Assembly (NCBI GenBank): GCA_965221295.1
Contig: OZ244879.1
Span: 1,550,001-1,614,000, forward strand
Source: Bin87 sp965221295
GTDB taxonomy: Bacteria; Chloroflexota; Dehalococcoidia; Lucifugimonadales; UBA3495
DNA: 64,000 bases
Reading direction: 5' to 3'
Within the stretch, counting starts at the first letter, position 1. The number at the start of each line of letters is the position of its first letter. The notes beneath the pieces are model-generated. The model ran no database searches, was not told the DNA's origin, and saw nothing but the letters and a program-made list of their open reading frames with translations. The translations under genes and the position numbers were made by a program. Below, one piece after another: positions 6,003-14,891 of the stretch.

Positions 6003-7643
6003 TCACATTACCGGCAAGAATTCGGTCAATTTCCAACTGCCCGGCCCGCGCCAAACGGCGCCCATAGGCCCTTCCTTCTCCAAGTCCCTGCGGCAGGCGA
6101 CCCACAGGGGAATATTCACCCGGTTTCGCGCCATCTCCCGTTGCGCCAGCCGGTGGAAATGTCCGGCGGCCAGTTCGTCCTCGAAGGCCACCAGTACCAC
6201 CGGGACCATGCCGTGGTCGTCCAAGGGGCTGCTGGTGGAGTAGTAGCGGAGGTACGGCGCGAGCCGGGCCGACATGGTGGCAGGCCTGATGGCCCGGCGC
6301 TCCCATTCCAAGAAGAAGGAACGGACTGTGTTGCCCTTCCTGAGGGTTCCAAAGGCGTCGGGATGTATGGAGCGCAATCGGCCCTGATGCCGGTAGTGGC
6401 GCGACGCCCGGTGGGGCGGGTCCAGCTGCTCGACGCTCCAGCCCAAGCCCTTGGACTGCCTGACCAGTGCAGCTACGAACTCGTGGACGGCGGCGGTGTG
6501 TTCCACGTTGCGCAGCAACTGTCGAGTCCTTCTGCCGGACAGTTTGCGCCAGGACTCCGGCATCTGTGAATCAGCATCCACCGCGCTCCACCGATGCTTC
6601 GCCATTCCAACGGCCGCCCGGTCCCGCCGGGCCAGGTGGCCCAGGCCCCGGTCGGTAAGGGCCAGCCGCCGGCCCTGGATGGAGACGACCCGGTAGAGTC
6701 CGGCGTCGGACAGGATTCCCAAGAGTTGGTACATACGGGAGCGGGACACGCCCAGCAGCTCCCGCAATTCCTTGGCGGTGACGCCGGGCCAGTCGGCGAT
6801 CAGGTCCAAGGCCCGCTTCGCGGTGGGCGCAATCAGCGACGGGAGCAGCCAGTCCAGCGCGGGGTGATCCGACGGCGGCAGGTCCCGGGGGAGCGCCACC
6901 CGCGCCGGTGGCGACTCCGTAGGCCACTCTCCCCCTCCGGCCAACAGAGCCAGGATGCGGCTCATGGCCAGCGGCGCGGGCGTTGACGGCATACGCCAAA
7001 TCCGATCTTGGGGTCCGGCCCAGGCTGCGTAACGCTCCAGGGCCAAGAACGTCGGGGTGAATCCGCCCGCCAGAATCCGGCGGGCGTGGCGGAGTCGGGT
7101 CTCGTCGGAGGCCAGCAGCAGCAGGGCATCGGGAAGCGGCCCCGCTTTCAGCTTGGTCAGCCGCTTGGCGAAGGCGGTCCGGTCCGTGAAGGCTCCCTGC
7201 CGGATGATGCCGACGCTCCTCCCGTCGGCCAGGCGCATGGCGGCGTCCAGGGGCGCGGCCCGATACCAGCGCCACCCGCCCAGGCCTTGCTCAGCGGCGA
7301 TCACCGCCGCCACCCGGTAGATGACCGCCACCCCGTCCAGCCGCTGCAGCAGGATGCGGCGCCACTGCTCCGACACGGGCCTGCCCTGAAGTAGACGATG
7401 CAAGGCCATCCCGTCCAGTTGCGTCAGGGCGTTCACCCCGTCGGCGGTGAGGCAGTAGCGACGGGTGGGGGATACCAAGGGCGAAGCGTGGGATATGGAG
7501 ACTGCCAAGCCGCCCCGTTCCAGGTCGGTCATGGCGCCGTAAATTGCGCCTTTGGAGCGGCCGGAGACCGTGGCGGCCTCCAGCCGGTCCAGGAGGGGCA
7601 TGTGCGACAACAACCGCAGCATCTCCCCTTCTACTGGTCTCAT
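6003..7643 (-). CDS. Replication-relaxation family protein (candidate relaxase or oriT protein)
   Basis: A 546-residue protein with two winged-helix regions: about 5-75 (MLRLLSHMPLLDRLEAATVS...) and about 285-350 (WPGVTAKELRELLGVSRSRMYQLLGILSDAGL...LTDRGLGHLARRD). A C-terminal domain follows with HTAAVHEFVAALV, HPDAFGTLRKG and FFLEWERR. The last segment is typical of the replication-relaxation family found in actinobacterial and Chloroflexota elements. It is the last gene of the conjugation operon and overlaps the coupling ATPase by 4 bp. Since no MOB-type relaxase exists elsewhere in the element, this is the best candidate for origin recognition or nicking; biochemical activity is not proven for the family. 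Confidence 0.72.
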   Translation of the reverse strand: MRPVEGEMLRLLSHMPLLDRLEAATVSGRSKGAIYGAMTDLERGGLAVSISHASPLVSPTRRYCLTADGVNALTQLDGMALHRLLQGRPVSEQWRRILLQRLDGVAVIYRVAAVIAAEQGLGGWRWYRAAPLDAAMRLADGRSVGIIRQGAFTDRTAFAKRLTKLKAGPLPDALLLLASDETRLRHARRILAGGFTPTFLALERYAAWAGPQDRIWRMPSTPAPLAMSRILALLAGGGEWPTESPPARVALPRDLPPSDHPALDWLLPSLIAPTAKRALDLIADWPGVTAKELRELLGVSRSRMYQLLGILSDAGLYRVVSIQGRRLALTDRGLGHLARRDRAAVGMAKHRWSAVDADSQMPESWRKLSGRRTRQLLRNVEHTAAVHEFVAALVRQSKGLGWSVEQLDPPHRASRHYRHQGRLRSIHPDAFGTLRKGNTVRSFFLEWERRAIRPATMSARLAPYLRYYSTSSPLDDHGMVPVVLVAFEDELAAGHFHRLAQREMARNRVNIPLWVACRRDLEKEGPMGAVWRGPGSWKLTEFLPVM

Positions 7644-10297
7644 TCTTCCACCTCCCTACCTTCATCCTCCCAGTCGTACTCGATCACATCCCTTCTTTCG
7701 TGTCCTTCTTCCTCCCCTTCGTTATCAGGCCTGGCCGGGTTCGCCATGGGCGGCTGGAAGTGCTTGCTGCGCGCCTGGCCGCTCCGGGAGTTCTTGGGCG
7801 GTTCCTCTGGGGCTTCCGTGGTCGGCTCGGATTGCTTGCCCTGCTCCATGGCCGCCAGGCCCGCTTGGAAGTCGCCCACTGGGTCGCGGCCCCCGGTATG
7901 CGCCGCCTCGATCTCCTCCAGCGAGGTGAGGTAGTCGGCCTCCAGCGCCTGAATGCGGGCCGCCACCGCCGGGTCTCCCGGCTCAGGCGGCCGCACCTGC
8001 ATGGAGAAGGCGTCCATCCGCTGGATTCCCACCGTGGCGCGCACGTAGCACTGGTGCACGTCCAACGAAACGATGTCCTCTTCGGTTACCCGGTCGCGGC
8101 CCAGTTCGTACACCAACTGCCTAGCGTCGTTGCCCGCCACCTGGAACACCGCGAGGCAACCCACGTTGGCCAGGATGGTGTCCCGCATGGTCAACGACAG
8201 GTCGTTCAGCTTGCCCAGGCTCTGGGTGGCCAGGATGAAGCTGGCTCCGTACTTGCCCAGTTCCGAGAGCATGGACTCGTAATCGACGCCGGGCAGGGCC
8301 TGCATCTCGTCCACCACCACCAACGCGCCCCGGCGCCGCTCCAAGGGCAGCTTCTCCTGCTCCCTGACCACCGAGTCCACCAGGTTCAGCAGAGAGGAAC
8401 CCACCAGGGCCGACACGTCCCGGCCCACCGCTCCCTGGGCGGTGGAAACGAAGAGGACATCGCCGTTGAAGATGGTGTCCCGCAGGTCGATGGTGGAGCG
8501 GGACTGCCCCAGGATGGCCCGCGCCTTCTTCGAGGATGCGTAGTAGGTCAGGCGGGTCTGCACCGGGGCCAGGGCCGCGCTCTGGATGTCGCCCCGCCAG
8601 TTGCCAAAGTCCCGGGCCCACCATTCCAGCAGGAACTTGTCTGACACCTTGGCCAGAACGTCCCTACGGAACTTCTCGTTGGCCAACAGGGGCAGCCCGT
8701 CCAGGATGGTGTACTGCCTGTCGGCTTCGACCTTCTCGTTTGCCTCGTGCAGGGTCTTGACCGTCTGCTCCAGGATGGACTGCATCCTGGGTCCCCACTG
8801 CTCCCACAGGCCCTTGGCCACCCGAACCACCGAGTCGGCGGTGCGGTCCCTGTCGGGAAAGGCCCTGGTGTCCAGCAGGTTGATTCCGGGGAAGCCCCGG
8901 TCATCGGCCAGGTCGATGAGCTTCACCCGCTCCGCCAGGGATTCAGGAACCCGTTCCAGCAGTTCCTTCACCAGGTCGGCGTGGGGATCGACGACAACTA
9001 TCGCGTCGCCGTCCCGGCCGGCGGCCTTCTCCCTCAGCTTGTGGCCGATGATGTGTCCCATGAGCGTGGACTTGCCCATGCGGGTGCGGGCCACGTAGAA
9101 GTGGTGGCGGCGGAGCAGGTCGTCGGGGAAGTGGATTTCCCGAGGCCGCCCGGTGGTGGTCTCGCCCACGTGGGCGCCAGCCTTGACTCCCCGGGTTGAG
9201 GGAAGCAGCATCCGGGATCCGGCCCGGCTCACCAGGGGCGTTTCGTCCTTCGCTCCAGGTGGGTGCCACAGCGTGGCGGCCTCCCGCACTCCCAGGACGC
9301 TGCGCTTGCCTAAGAGCCCGGGACCTCTCGGTTCGAGGTGAGTTGACGGAAGCACGGGACGGATCCGGCTGACCTTGAAACGCGCCCCGGCGGGGTGGTC
9401 GTAATGCTTGTAGGCGGCGGCCACCTGCTCCAGCAGCTCCTTGGCACGCTCCGGCCCGGCGTCCTCGGGCAGGATGGCAGTCACCTGCACCTCCCCGTCG
9501 AAGGCGATGCGGGAGACCTTCTCCTGGATGATCAGCGGGTCGTAGACCCGGTTGCGGGCCTTCTTCCACCGCCACCAGGCCCAGCCGGCGAAGGTCAGGG
9601 CCGCCGCCATCCCGATGCCCAGCAGGACGGCCTTCCAGGTCTCGCCCCGCTGCCACCACAGGTAGCCCTGGAGGGCGGGCAAGGCAAGGACTCCCAGGGC
9701 AGCCAGGTGTCCCACGTCGGTTCGGGTCGCCTGGGCCTGGGCATAGTGGGGCGAGGCGTTGGGGTCGGGCTGCTTCTTACGCTCCAGCATCTGCTGGTGT
9801 CGCTGCGACCAATCGGGACCCATGGAGCGCAGCAACAGACGGCTCACCACCCGCTCGCCGTGGTTGCAGTTGGACATGGCCCCCAGCAGGGCGATCAGGG
9901 GGTCGGAGCCGGGGTCCAGGAGGTCGTCGTCCCGGAAGGATCGGAGCGGCACGTACTCCGGCCCGGAGGCCCGCAGGGTCATGCCCCAAGCCTGCTCGCC
10001 TTCGCGGAGACGCAGGGGGTCCTCGGCATCCGGTATCTCCCGGATCATGGCCTGGGGGTATCGGGCGGAAATCTGGCCCCGCACCACCTGATCTTTCAGG
10101 CATCGGGCCAGCAGGGTGACGCCGTCCTCGTCCCCGGCCAGTTCCAGCGAGAAGGGTTCGGGGACGGCGATGGACTGGAGGGTGTTCTCGACCCCCAGCA
10201 GGGTGCGGTCGCCGTTCCGGGGCGGGGTGATGGCCAGCAGGACCGGGGGCTTCTTCTCGTCCCGGCCCAGCAGGTTGTTCAACAGGTTCCTTTTCAT
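7640..10297 (-). CDS. VirD4/TraG-like type IV coupling ATPase
   Basis: An 885-residue membrane-anchored ATPase. Two hydrophobic segments lie at about 197-212 and 222-242, followed by a P-loop domain: ARTRMGKST (403-411), AIVVVDPHADL (432-442) and a second acidic strand GALVVVDEMQAL (657-668), then ILATQSL. The first Gly of the Walker A motif is Ala. The C-terminal 120 residues are acidic and disordered. Coupling proteins pump the relaxase-DNA complex into the secretion channel. The gene sits between virB4 and the replication-relaxation gene on one leftward transcript. The N-terminal 190 residues match nothing I recognise. Confidence 0.85.
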   Translation of the reverse strand: MKRNLLNNLLGRDEKKPPVLLAITPPRNGDRTLLGVENTLQSIAVPEPFSLELAGDEDGVTLLARCLKDQVVRGQISARYPQAMIREIPDAEDPLRLREGEQAWGMTLRASGPEYVPLRSFRDDDLLDPGSDPLIALLGAMSNCNHGERVVSRLLLRSMGPDWSQRHQQMLERKKQPDPNASPHYAQAQATRTDVGHLAALGVLALPALQGYLWWQRGETWKAVLLGIGMAAALTFAGWAWWRWKKARNRVYDPLIIQEKVSRIAFDGEVQVTAILPEDAGPERAKELLEQVAAAYKHYDHPAGARFKVSRIRPVLPSTHLEPRGPGLLGKRSVLGVREAATLWHPPGAKDETPLVSRAGSRMLLPSTRGVKAGAHVGETTTGRPREIHFPDDLLRRHHFYVARTRMGKSTLMGHIIGHKLREKAAGRDGDAIVVVDPHADLVKELLERVPESLAERVKLIDLADDRGFPGINLLDTRAFPDRDRTADSVVRVAKGLWEQWGPRMQSILEQTVKTLHEANEKVEADRQYTILDGLPLLANEKFRRDVLAKVSDKFLLEWWARDFGNWRGDIQSAALAPVQTRLTYYASSKKARAILGQSRSTIDLRDTIFNGDVLFVSTAQGAVGRDVSALVGSSLLNLVDSVVREQEKLPLERRRGALVVVDEMQALPGVDYESMLSELGKYGASFILATQSLGKLNDLSLTMRDTILANVGCLAVFQVAGNDARQLVYELGRDRVTEEDIVSLDVHQCYVRATVGIQRMDAFSMQVRPPEPGDPAVAARIQALEADYLTSLEEIEAAHTGGRDPVGDFQAGLAAMEQGKQSEPTTEAPEEPPKNSRSGQARSKHFQPPMANPARPDNEGEEEGHERRDVIEYDWEDEGREVEE

Positions 10298-10347
10298 ATC
10301 GTTATCCTCCCTTCTTCTATGGGTCTATTGGTTGCCGTTTCCAGCTT

Positions 10348-12543
10348 CTATTGGTTGTGGTTTCCCGGTCGCCACTCGATGACCTCGGTCTCCTCCGGGG
10401 TGGCCTCGATGCGGACGGGAAATCGGTTGCCCTGGGCCAGCAGCAGCCCGTCACCGCGAGGACAGGACAGCAGCCAGCGTTGCAACTCCTCCGGCAGGTC
10501 GAAGGCGTCGCCCACGGTTGCGATGGCCGCCGCGTCCTGTTGCAGGAGCAGCTTGAAGGCGGCATTCTGGAGTAGGGCGCGACCGCTATGTCCCGAGATC
10601 ACGTTGGAGGCGTCTTCGGAGAGCAGGTCCTGCACGTCCTGGGTGATGAACTGGAGGCCCAGCTTGTGCTTGCGGGCGCGCTTGGCCATGCTCACCATGA
10701 AGGCCGCGCCCTCCGGGTGCTGCATGATCGACCAAACCTCGTCCACCACCAGCAGGCGAGGCTTGGGATTCTGGGCCGCCGCCGCCCACACCGTCTCGGT
10801 GCAGACCATGGCCGCCGCGGGACGCAGGTCCGGCTCCAGCAGGTGCAGGTCGAAGACCGTTACCAACGCCTCGCGCTTCAGCAGGTCGTCGCCCTCGTCG
10901 GAGAGCAAGTGGCGCAGGCTGCCGGTGGCGAAGGGACGCAGCAGGCGGGACAGGCCCGCGTCCTCCCGCTCCAGGTGGGAGTAGAAGTCGCGGAAGCCAG
11001 CGCCGGGCCGGGGCGCGGAGTAGTAGCCAGCCAGGGCGTGGTCCAGGTCGGACCGACGCTCCGCGCTGAGCCTTTCCCCCACCATGACCTCGATGAGACG
11101 CCGCAGGCTGCCGATGCGTTGGAGCATCTCCTCGGTGTCGCCCCGGTCCATGACGAAGGGGTTGAGGCCCTGGCCGGGCACGCCCGGAGAGAGCACCCGT
11201 CCTCCGGCGGCCCTTGCCATGTCCGCGTACTCCCCCTCTGGGTCGATGACGTACACCACCACGCCCCGGCAGACGTTCCTGAGCGCGCCCAACTTGGTGG
11301 CGAAAGACTTCCCGCTCCCGGAGCGAGCGAGGACGGCGGTGTTGGCGTTGAGGTGGCTTCCGTCCCAGGGGTCGTACACCACCGGCGCCCCGGCCCTCAG
11401 GTCGATGCCCATCAGGGTTCCACTGCGGGTATCCAGGTCCGGCGGGGAGAAGGGAAAAAGTCTCGCCAACGAGGAAGTATCCAGCGTCCGCCAGGCGTTG
11501 ACCGCGTTCAGGTTCAGGGGCAGCGTGGACAGCAGCCCCTCCCGTTGCCGGAAGGCCAATGCGTCCAGCTTGCCCAGCGTCGCCCCAAAGTGCGCCCGGG
11601 CTCGTTGGGTCAGCTCCTTCAGGTTTGACTGATCCGGGGTGTGCAAGGTCAAGGACAGGGATGCGTGGAACAGCCGCTCCCGGCCTCGCTGCACCGCGTC
11701 CCGCAGCCGGGTCACGTCCTCCAGGGCGATCTCGGCCTCCGGCGACATGGACCGTCCCCGCTTGAGGGACAGGGACTGGGCCGACTCGAACCTGACCTTC
11801 TGCCACTCCAGGGTGCGGGCCGCCTGCTCCGGCGGGATCGGCCCCAGGTGCAGGGCCAGGTCCATCGGCGTTCCCACCGCCATCAGGCCCTGGAGGAAGC
11901 CCGGCGCCAGGGCGCGGGGCCACTTCACCAGGTGCAGGGAGCGGGTGTAGCGGTCGCCGGTCCTGACATGGAGCCGGTTGAGTTCAACGGTCAGCGGCTC
12001 GTCCTCGTCCCGCTCGGCGGGGGAACCGCCCAGAAGCGCGGCCAGCAGCAGCATCCGCAGTTGGCGTCCCTCCATGGGATGAACTCCCAGCCCGGCTCTT
12101 GCCAACAGGCCCCGCAGTTCGTCCCGGCGGCCGTACTCGCAGACGGCGTAGAACCGCCGGTCCAGGATGCCCTCCCGGTTCTCCAGCCGCTCCAACAGGC
12201 CGGCCAGCGATCCCGCCGCCGCCAACGCCTTTGGCGGCAGGTCGTCGGGTTGGGAATCTGACAAGACTTCGCAAAGATTCGCCAGCCGGGGCGAGTGCTG
12301 ACGGACCAGCAGTTGCAGAGGGAAGTCCAGGGCGTTCAGGGAACCGGCGAATGCTCCCAGCTTGGGTTCGTCCAACTCCAGGCCCATCACCTCGCATACC
12401 GCCAGCTTCACGCCGTCCAGCCGCACCGGGCCGTCCTCCTCCAGGTGCGAAAGCATGAAAAAGTGGGACAGGGGCGGTGGTGGCTTGGGAGTTGCGTCCT
12501 CGGCTTCACCGTGTTTCGTGAATCGTTCTAATGGGTTTTTCAT
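10348..12543 (-). CDS. virB4: VirB4/TraC-type conjugation ATPase
   Basis: A 731-residue protein with the usual VirB4 plan: an N-terminal CagE/TrbE/VirB domain (about 1-380) and a C-terminal ATPase domain with Walker A ARSGSGKSF (406-414), YVIDPEGEY (431-439), Walker B RLLVVDEVWSI (596-606) and the QFITQDVQDLL switch region (631-641). No transmembrane segment, so a peripheral inner-membrane ATPase that powers pilus or channel assembly. It lies 50 bp upstream of the coupling-protein gene and follows the pilin-like genes, as in other monoderm ICE transfer operons. All motifs are intact. Confidence 0.92.
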   Translation of the reverse strand: MKNPLERFTKHGEAEDATPKPPPPLSHFFMLSHLEEDGPVRLDGVKLAVCEVMGLELDEPKLGAFAGSLNALDFPLQLLVRQHSPRLANLCEVLSDSQPDDLPPKALAAAGSLAGLLERLENREGILDRRFYAVCEYGRRDELRGLLARAGLGVHPMEGRQLRMLLLAALLGGSPAERDEDEPLTVELNRLHVRTGDRYTRSLHLVKWPRALAPGFLQGLMAVGTPMDLALHLGPIPPEQAARTLEWQKVRFESAQSLSLKRGRSMSPEAEIALEDVTRLRDAVQRGRERLFHASLSLTLHTPDQSNLKELTQRARAHFGATLGKLDALAFRQREGLLSTLPLNLNAVNAWRTLDTSSLARLFPFSPPDLDTRSGTLMGIDLRAGAPVVYDPWDGSHLNANTAVLARSGSGKSFATKLGALRNVCRGVVVYVIDPEGEYADMARAAGGRVLSPGVPGQGLNPFVMDRGDTEEMLQRIGSLRRLIEVMVGERLSAERRSDLDHALAGYYSAPRPGAGFRDFYSHLEREDAGLSRLLRPFATGSLRHLLSDEGDDLLKREALVTVFDLHLLEPDLRPAAAMVCTETVWAAAAQNPKPRLLVVDEVWSIMQHPEGAAFMVSMAKRARKHKLGLQFITQDVQDLLSEDASNVISGHSGRALLQNAAFKLLLQQDAAAIATVGDAFDLPEELQRWLLSCPRGDGLLLAQGNRFPVRIEATPEETEVIEWRPGNHNQ

Positions 12544-12565
12544 AGGGCGTTTCCTCCTTTTGTCT

Positions 12566-12895
12566 CTATGGGATTGGGAAATCGACCAGGCCCGAGCGGA
12601 GCAGTGCGGCGATGCCCTTGGCCGAAAGGGTCAGGACCAGCCCCACCACCGCCAACACGACTGCAGACTTGGCCCGGCTGCCGCCTCGCTCATCGGTTCC
12701 GTCGGCCATCAGCAGGAAGCCAGCCCAGACGATGGCGAAGAGGCAGAGGCCGGCTCCGGCGTAGGCAAAGGTCGTCAACGCCGCGTCGAAGGCGTCCAGC
12801 ATGGCCTGCTCCTCCAGCGTTGGCTGGTAGAGCATGGTTGCCGCGCTGCTGCGCAGCACAGCTACAATGGCGTCCATCACCAGGGCCACCCCCAA
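12566..12895 (-). CDS. Small two-helix membrane protein, VirB2/TrbC pilin-like
   Basis: About 109 residues; the Met at residue 7 (MDAIVAVLR) is an alternative start. Two hydrophobic segments lie at about 38-62 (FAYAGAGLCLFAIVWAGFLL) and 74-95 (SAVVLAVVGLVLTLSAKGIA), separated by a polar loop (DGTDERGGSRAK). This is the topology of VirB2/TrbC-type pilins and of small channel proteins. It overlaps the preceding gene by 19 bp and lies 22 bp before virB4. Sequence alone does not prove pilin function. Confidence 0.6.
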   Translation of the reverse strand: MGVALVMDAIVAVLRSSAATMLYQPTLEEQAMLDAFDAALTTFAYAGAGLCLFAIVWAGFLLMADGTDERGGSRAKSAVVLAVVGLVLTLSAKGIAALLRSGLVDFPIP

Positions 12896-14472
12896 CCCAT
12901 CCGGTCGAACCAGCCCCGGGCCTCCTCGTCTTCGATTCGGGACTGCCTGCCGTGGTCCGGCGTGGGCGTGGGTTGTGGCCGTGTCAACGCCCGGTAGTTG
13001 TCGTCACTGCCCAGGCTGACCGCCATCTGGAGAACTTCGGACCGGCTGCGGCTCAACGGCTGCCTGGATACGGTCTTCGCCTCCACCCGCGCCGGGTGAT
13101 GGACGCTGAGGGTCACCGTCTGCTGGGAGTAGTCGCCCAGCCCGCAGTAGAGATAGACCGTGCGGGTCTTGGTCTGGGTCCACGCACGCTTGTAGGTCAG
13201 CCGGGTCACCGGCGGGATGGGGACGCTCAATCGGGCGTTGGGATAGGCGGTCAGGGTGATGGGGTAGATCGCCCTGCCGCTGGGGATGCTCATCCGGAAC
13301 TGGGCGCTGCCGTTGGGGACGAAACCGGCGCCCACGCTGCGCATTGATGTCCACACGACCATCTGGCCGCTGATGCTCTTCACCTGGCTGGTCAACGCGG
13401 CCCGCTCGGTGACGTTGCGATGGCCGGTGACCATGGGCACCTGCTCCGTGTGGACGATGCTGTTCACGCACTGGGAGGCGATCACTCCCGACAGGCTGCC
13501 CGGCGTCCATTCCAGCGATGTCAGCTGCAAGTCGCACAGTTCGCCATCCACCGAGGGCAACGGGTGAGGGATTTGGTCTCCCTTGAGGGTGAGCGCCCCA
13601 GCCTGGCCCAGGTCGTCCTCCCAGTCGAAGGTCAGGGACGGTTGTGGGCCGTGGAGCGGCATGGCGTAGGCGATGCTCTCGGCTTGAGCCAATTGAGCTG
13701 ACGCAAAGAAGCGGGGAGACTTGCCAGTAGCTCCGCCAAAGGCCCGCGCCCGCAGTTCAATGCCGGTGGCCGCTCGCAGGGAAACCGTCGCCGTATTCCC
13801 TGACACGGCCAGCCGTTCAACGTATATGCGACGGCCCGGCACGTGGGGCGGCGGCGGCACGTAGATTTCAGGGGAAGTCCAATGCTCCTCTTCCGGCCCG
13901 TCCGCCGATGCGGACTGCGGCGCGGCGACGGGCAGGGCGGCGGCGGCCACCGCCAGGGCCGCCACCGCGAACAGGGTTCGCCGGATGTTCCGGCCCTTCG
14001 CCACCTTCCGCCACCTGCGCCGCCACAGCCAAGCGTGAGGACGGAAGGTTCGCCGGCCCCGCTTCCGTTGACGGATCTGCTTGGCAACGGACTTGGCCGC
14101 CCGTTTCGCCAACAGCCGCAGTGGGTCGCCACCCGACGACAACGGCGCCGGGGCCTCGCTCTTCACCACCTGGGCCGGAGGCCCGGCGTAGAGCCGCGCC
14201 CCCAGCCTGTGCTTCAGCAGGTCGGCGGCCACCAACGGCAGGCCGCGACCTCCAATCCTGCCCACGGTCATGGCGAGGCCCACCACTCCAAACACGATGG
14301 CGATGCCCAACTTCAGCCCCATGGGGCCGAAGGGAAAGTAGTGGTACACCCCGTACCCCAGGGCGCATATCGCCACCATCGCCACGATCTTTGGGAAGCT
14401 CAACCCCAGCAGCACCTTGTCCTCGGCCTGCACGTGGGTTGGAACTTCGTGCTCTCTCATCATCGTCATCAC
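12877..14472 (-). CDS. PrgI/VirB3-like protein with large exported domain
   Basis: A 531-residue protein. The N-terminal 90 residues (MREHEVPTHVQAEDKVLLGL, then SFPKIVAMVAICALGYGVYH) are of the PrgI/VirB3-like type with two membrane helices. A strongly basic stretch follows (RQRKRGRRTF, WRRRWRKVAKGRNIRR), then a third membrane segment (LFAVAALAVAAAALPVAA) and a Ser/Thr-rich, beta-rich domain of about 330 residues ending in a Pro-rich tail. PrgI proteins work next to VirB4 in monoderm secretion systems. The attached extracytoplasmic domain is much larger than in ordinary VirB3 and is unrecognised. The start could be any of the clustered Met codons MMTMMR. Confidence 0.7.
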   Translation of the reverse strand: MMTMMREHEVPTHVQAEDKVLLGLSFPKIVAMVAICALGYGVYHYFPFGPMGLKLGIAIVFGVVGLAMTVGRIGGRGLPLVAADLLKHRLGARLYAGPPAQVVKSEAPAPLSSGGDPLRLLAKRAAKSVAKQIRQRKRGRRTFRPHAWLWRRRWRKVAKGRNIRRTLFAVAALAVAAAALPVAAPQSASADGPEEEHWTSPEIYVPPPPHVPGRRIYVERLAVSGNTATVSLRAATGIELRARAFGGATGKSPRFFASAQLAQAESIAYAMPLHGPQPSLTFDWEDDLGQAGALTLKGDQIPHPLPSVDGELCDLQLTSLEWTPGSLSGVIASQCVNSIVHTEQVPMVTGHRNVTERAALTSQVKSISGQMVVWTSMRSVGAGFVPNGSAQFRMSIPSGRAIYPITLTAYPNARLSVPIPPVTRLTYKRAWTQTKTRTVYLYCGLGDYSQQTVTLSVHHPARVEAKTVSRQPLSRSRSEVLQMAVSLGSDDNYRALTRPQPTPTPDHGRQSRIEDEEARGWFDRMGWGWPW

Positions 14473-14475
14473 CTC

Positions 14476-14799
14476 CTAGTTGCCGGACCCGGCGCCGGTG
14501 TTGCCGCTGCCGGAGCCACCGCCGCCGGAATTGCTGGTGGGATCGGGAAGGGTGGGGTCAACGGGGTTGCCCACCACGGCGTTCATCACCAGTTCCACCA
14601 CGCCGTAGGCCACCATCGCCAGTACGATGCCTGCCAGGGCGGTCATCATGGCCGTCTTGCCCCGCTCCATCTGGTTGGGGGCGCCCGAGGCGGTCAGGTA
14701 CATGAAGGCCCCGTAGATGAAGTAGCCCACGCCGACGATGCCGACGATGCCCAGCAGGATTCCCACGATGTTCGATATGGTCTGCGTCAGATCTGCCAT
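14476..14799 (-). CDS. Pilin-like two-helix membrane protein
   Basis: A 107-residue protein starting MADLTQTISNIVGILLGIVG behind GGAGG. Two hydrophobic helices (about 10-37 and 48-73) are joined by a short polar loop (ASGAPNQMERGKTA), followed by a Gly/Ser-rich tail (SNSGGGGSGSGNTGAGSGN). The layout matches the TrbC/VirB2-like small proteins of Gram-positive-type conjugation systems. Three bases separate its stop from the PrgI-like gene. The flexible tail may be surface exposed. Confidence 0.68.
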   Translation of the reverse strand: MADLTQTISNIVGILLGIVGIVGVGYFIYGAFMYLTASGAPNQMERGKTAMMTALAGIVLAMVAYGVVELVMNAVVGNPVDPTLPDPTSNSGGGGSGSGNTGAGSGN

Positions 14800-14891
14800 T
14801 GCTTATTTCCTCCATTTCAAATCTCTTCTCGTGTCCGGTGTCTCTCACCTACTGGCCCATTTCTTCACCTCCTGCTGAAATCGAAACTCCA

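Noticed and set aside
5167..6306. A 379-codon minus-strand frame
   Set aside because: It is antisense to the ImmR/ImmA-like pair, both of which have recognisable domains.
7544..8644. A 366-codon + strand frame, and a 529-codon one at 9395-10984
   Set aside because: Both are antisense to the coupling ATPase and VirB4 genes and have no protein-like features.
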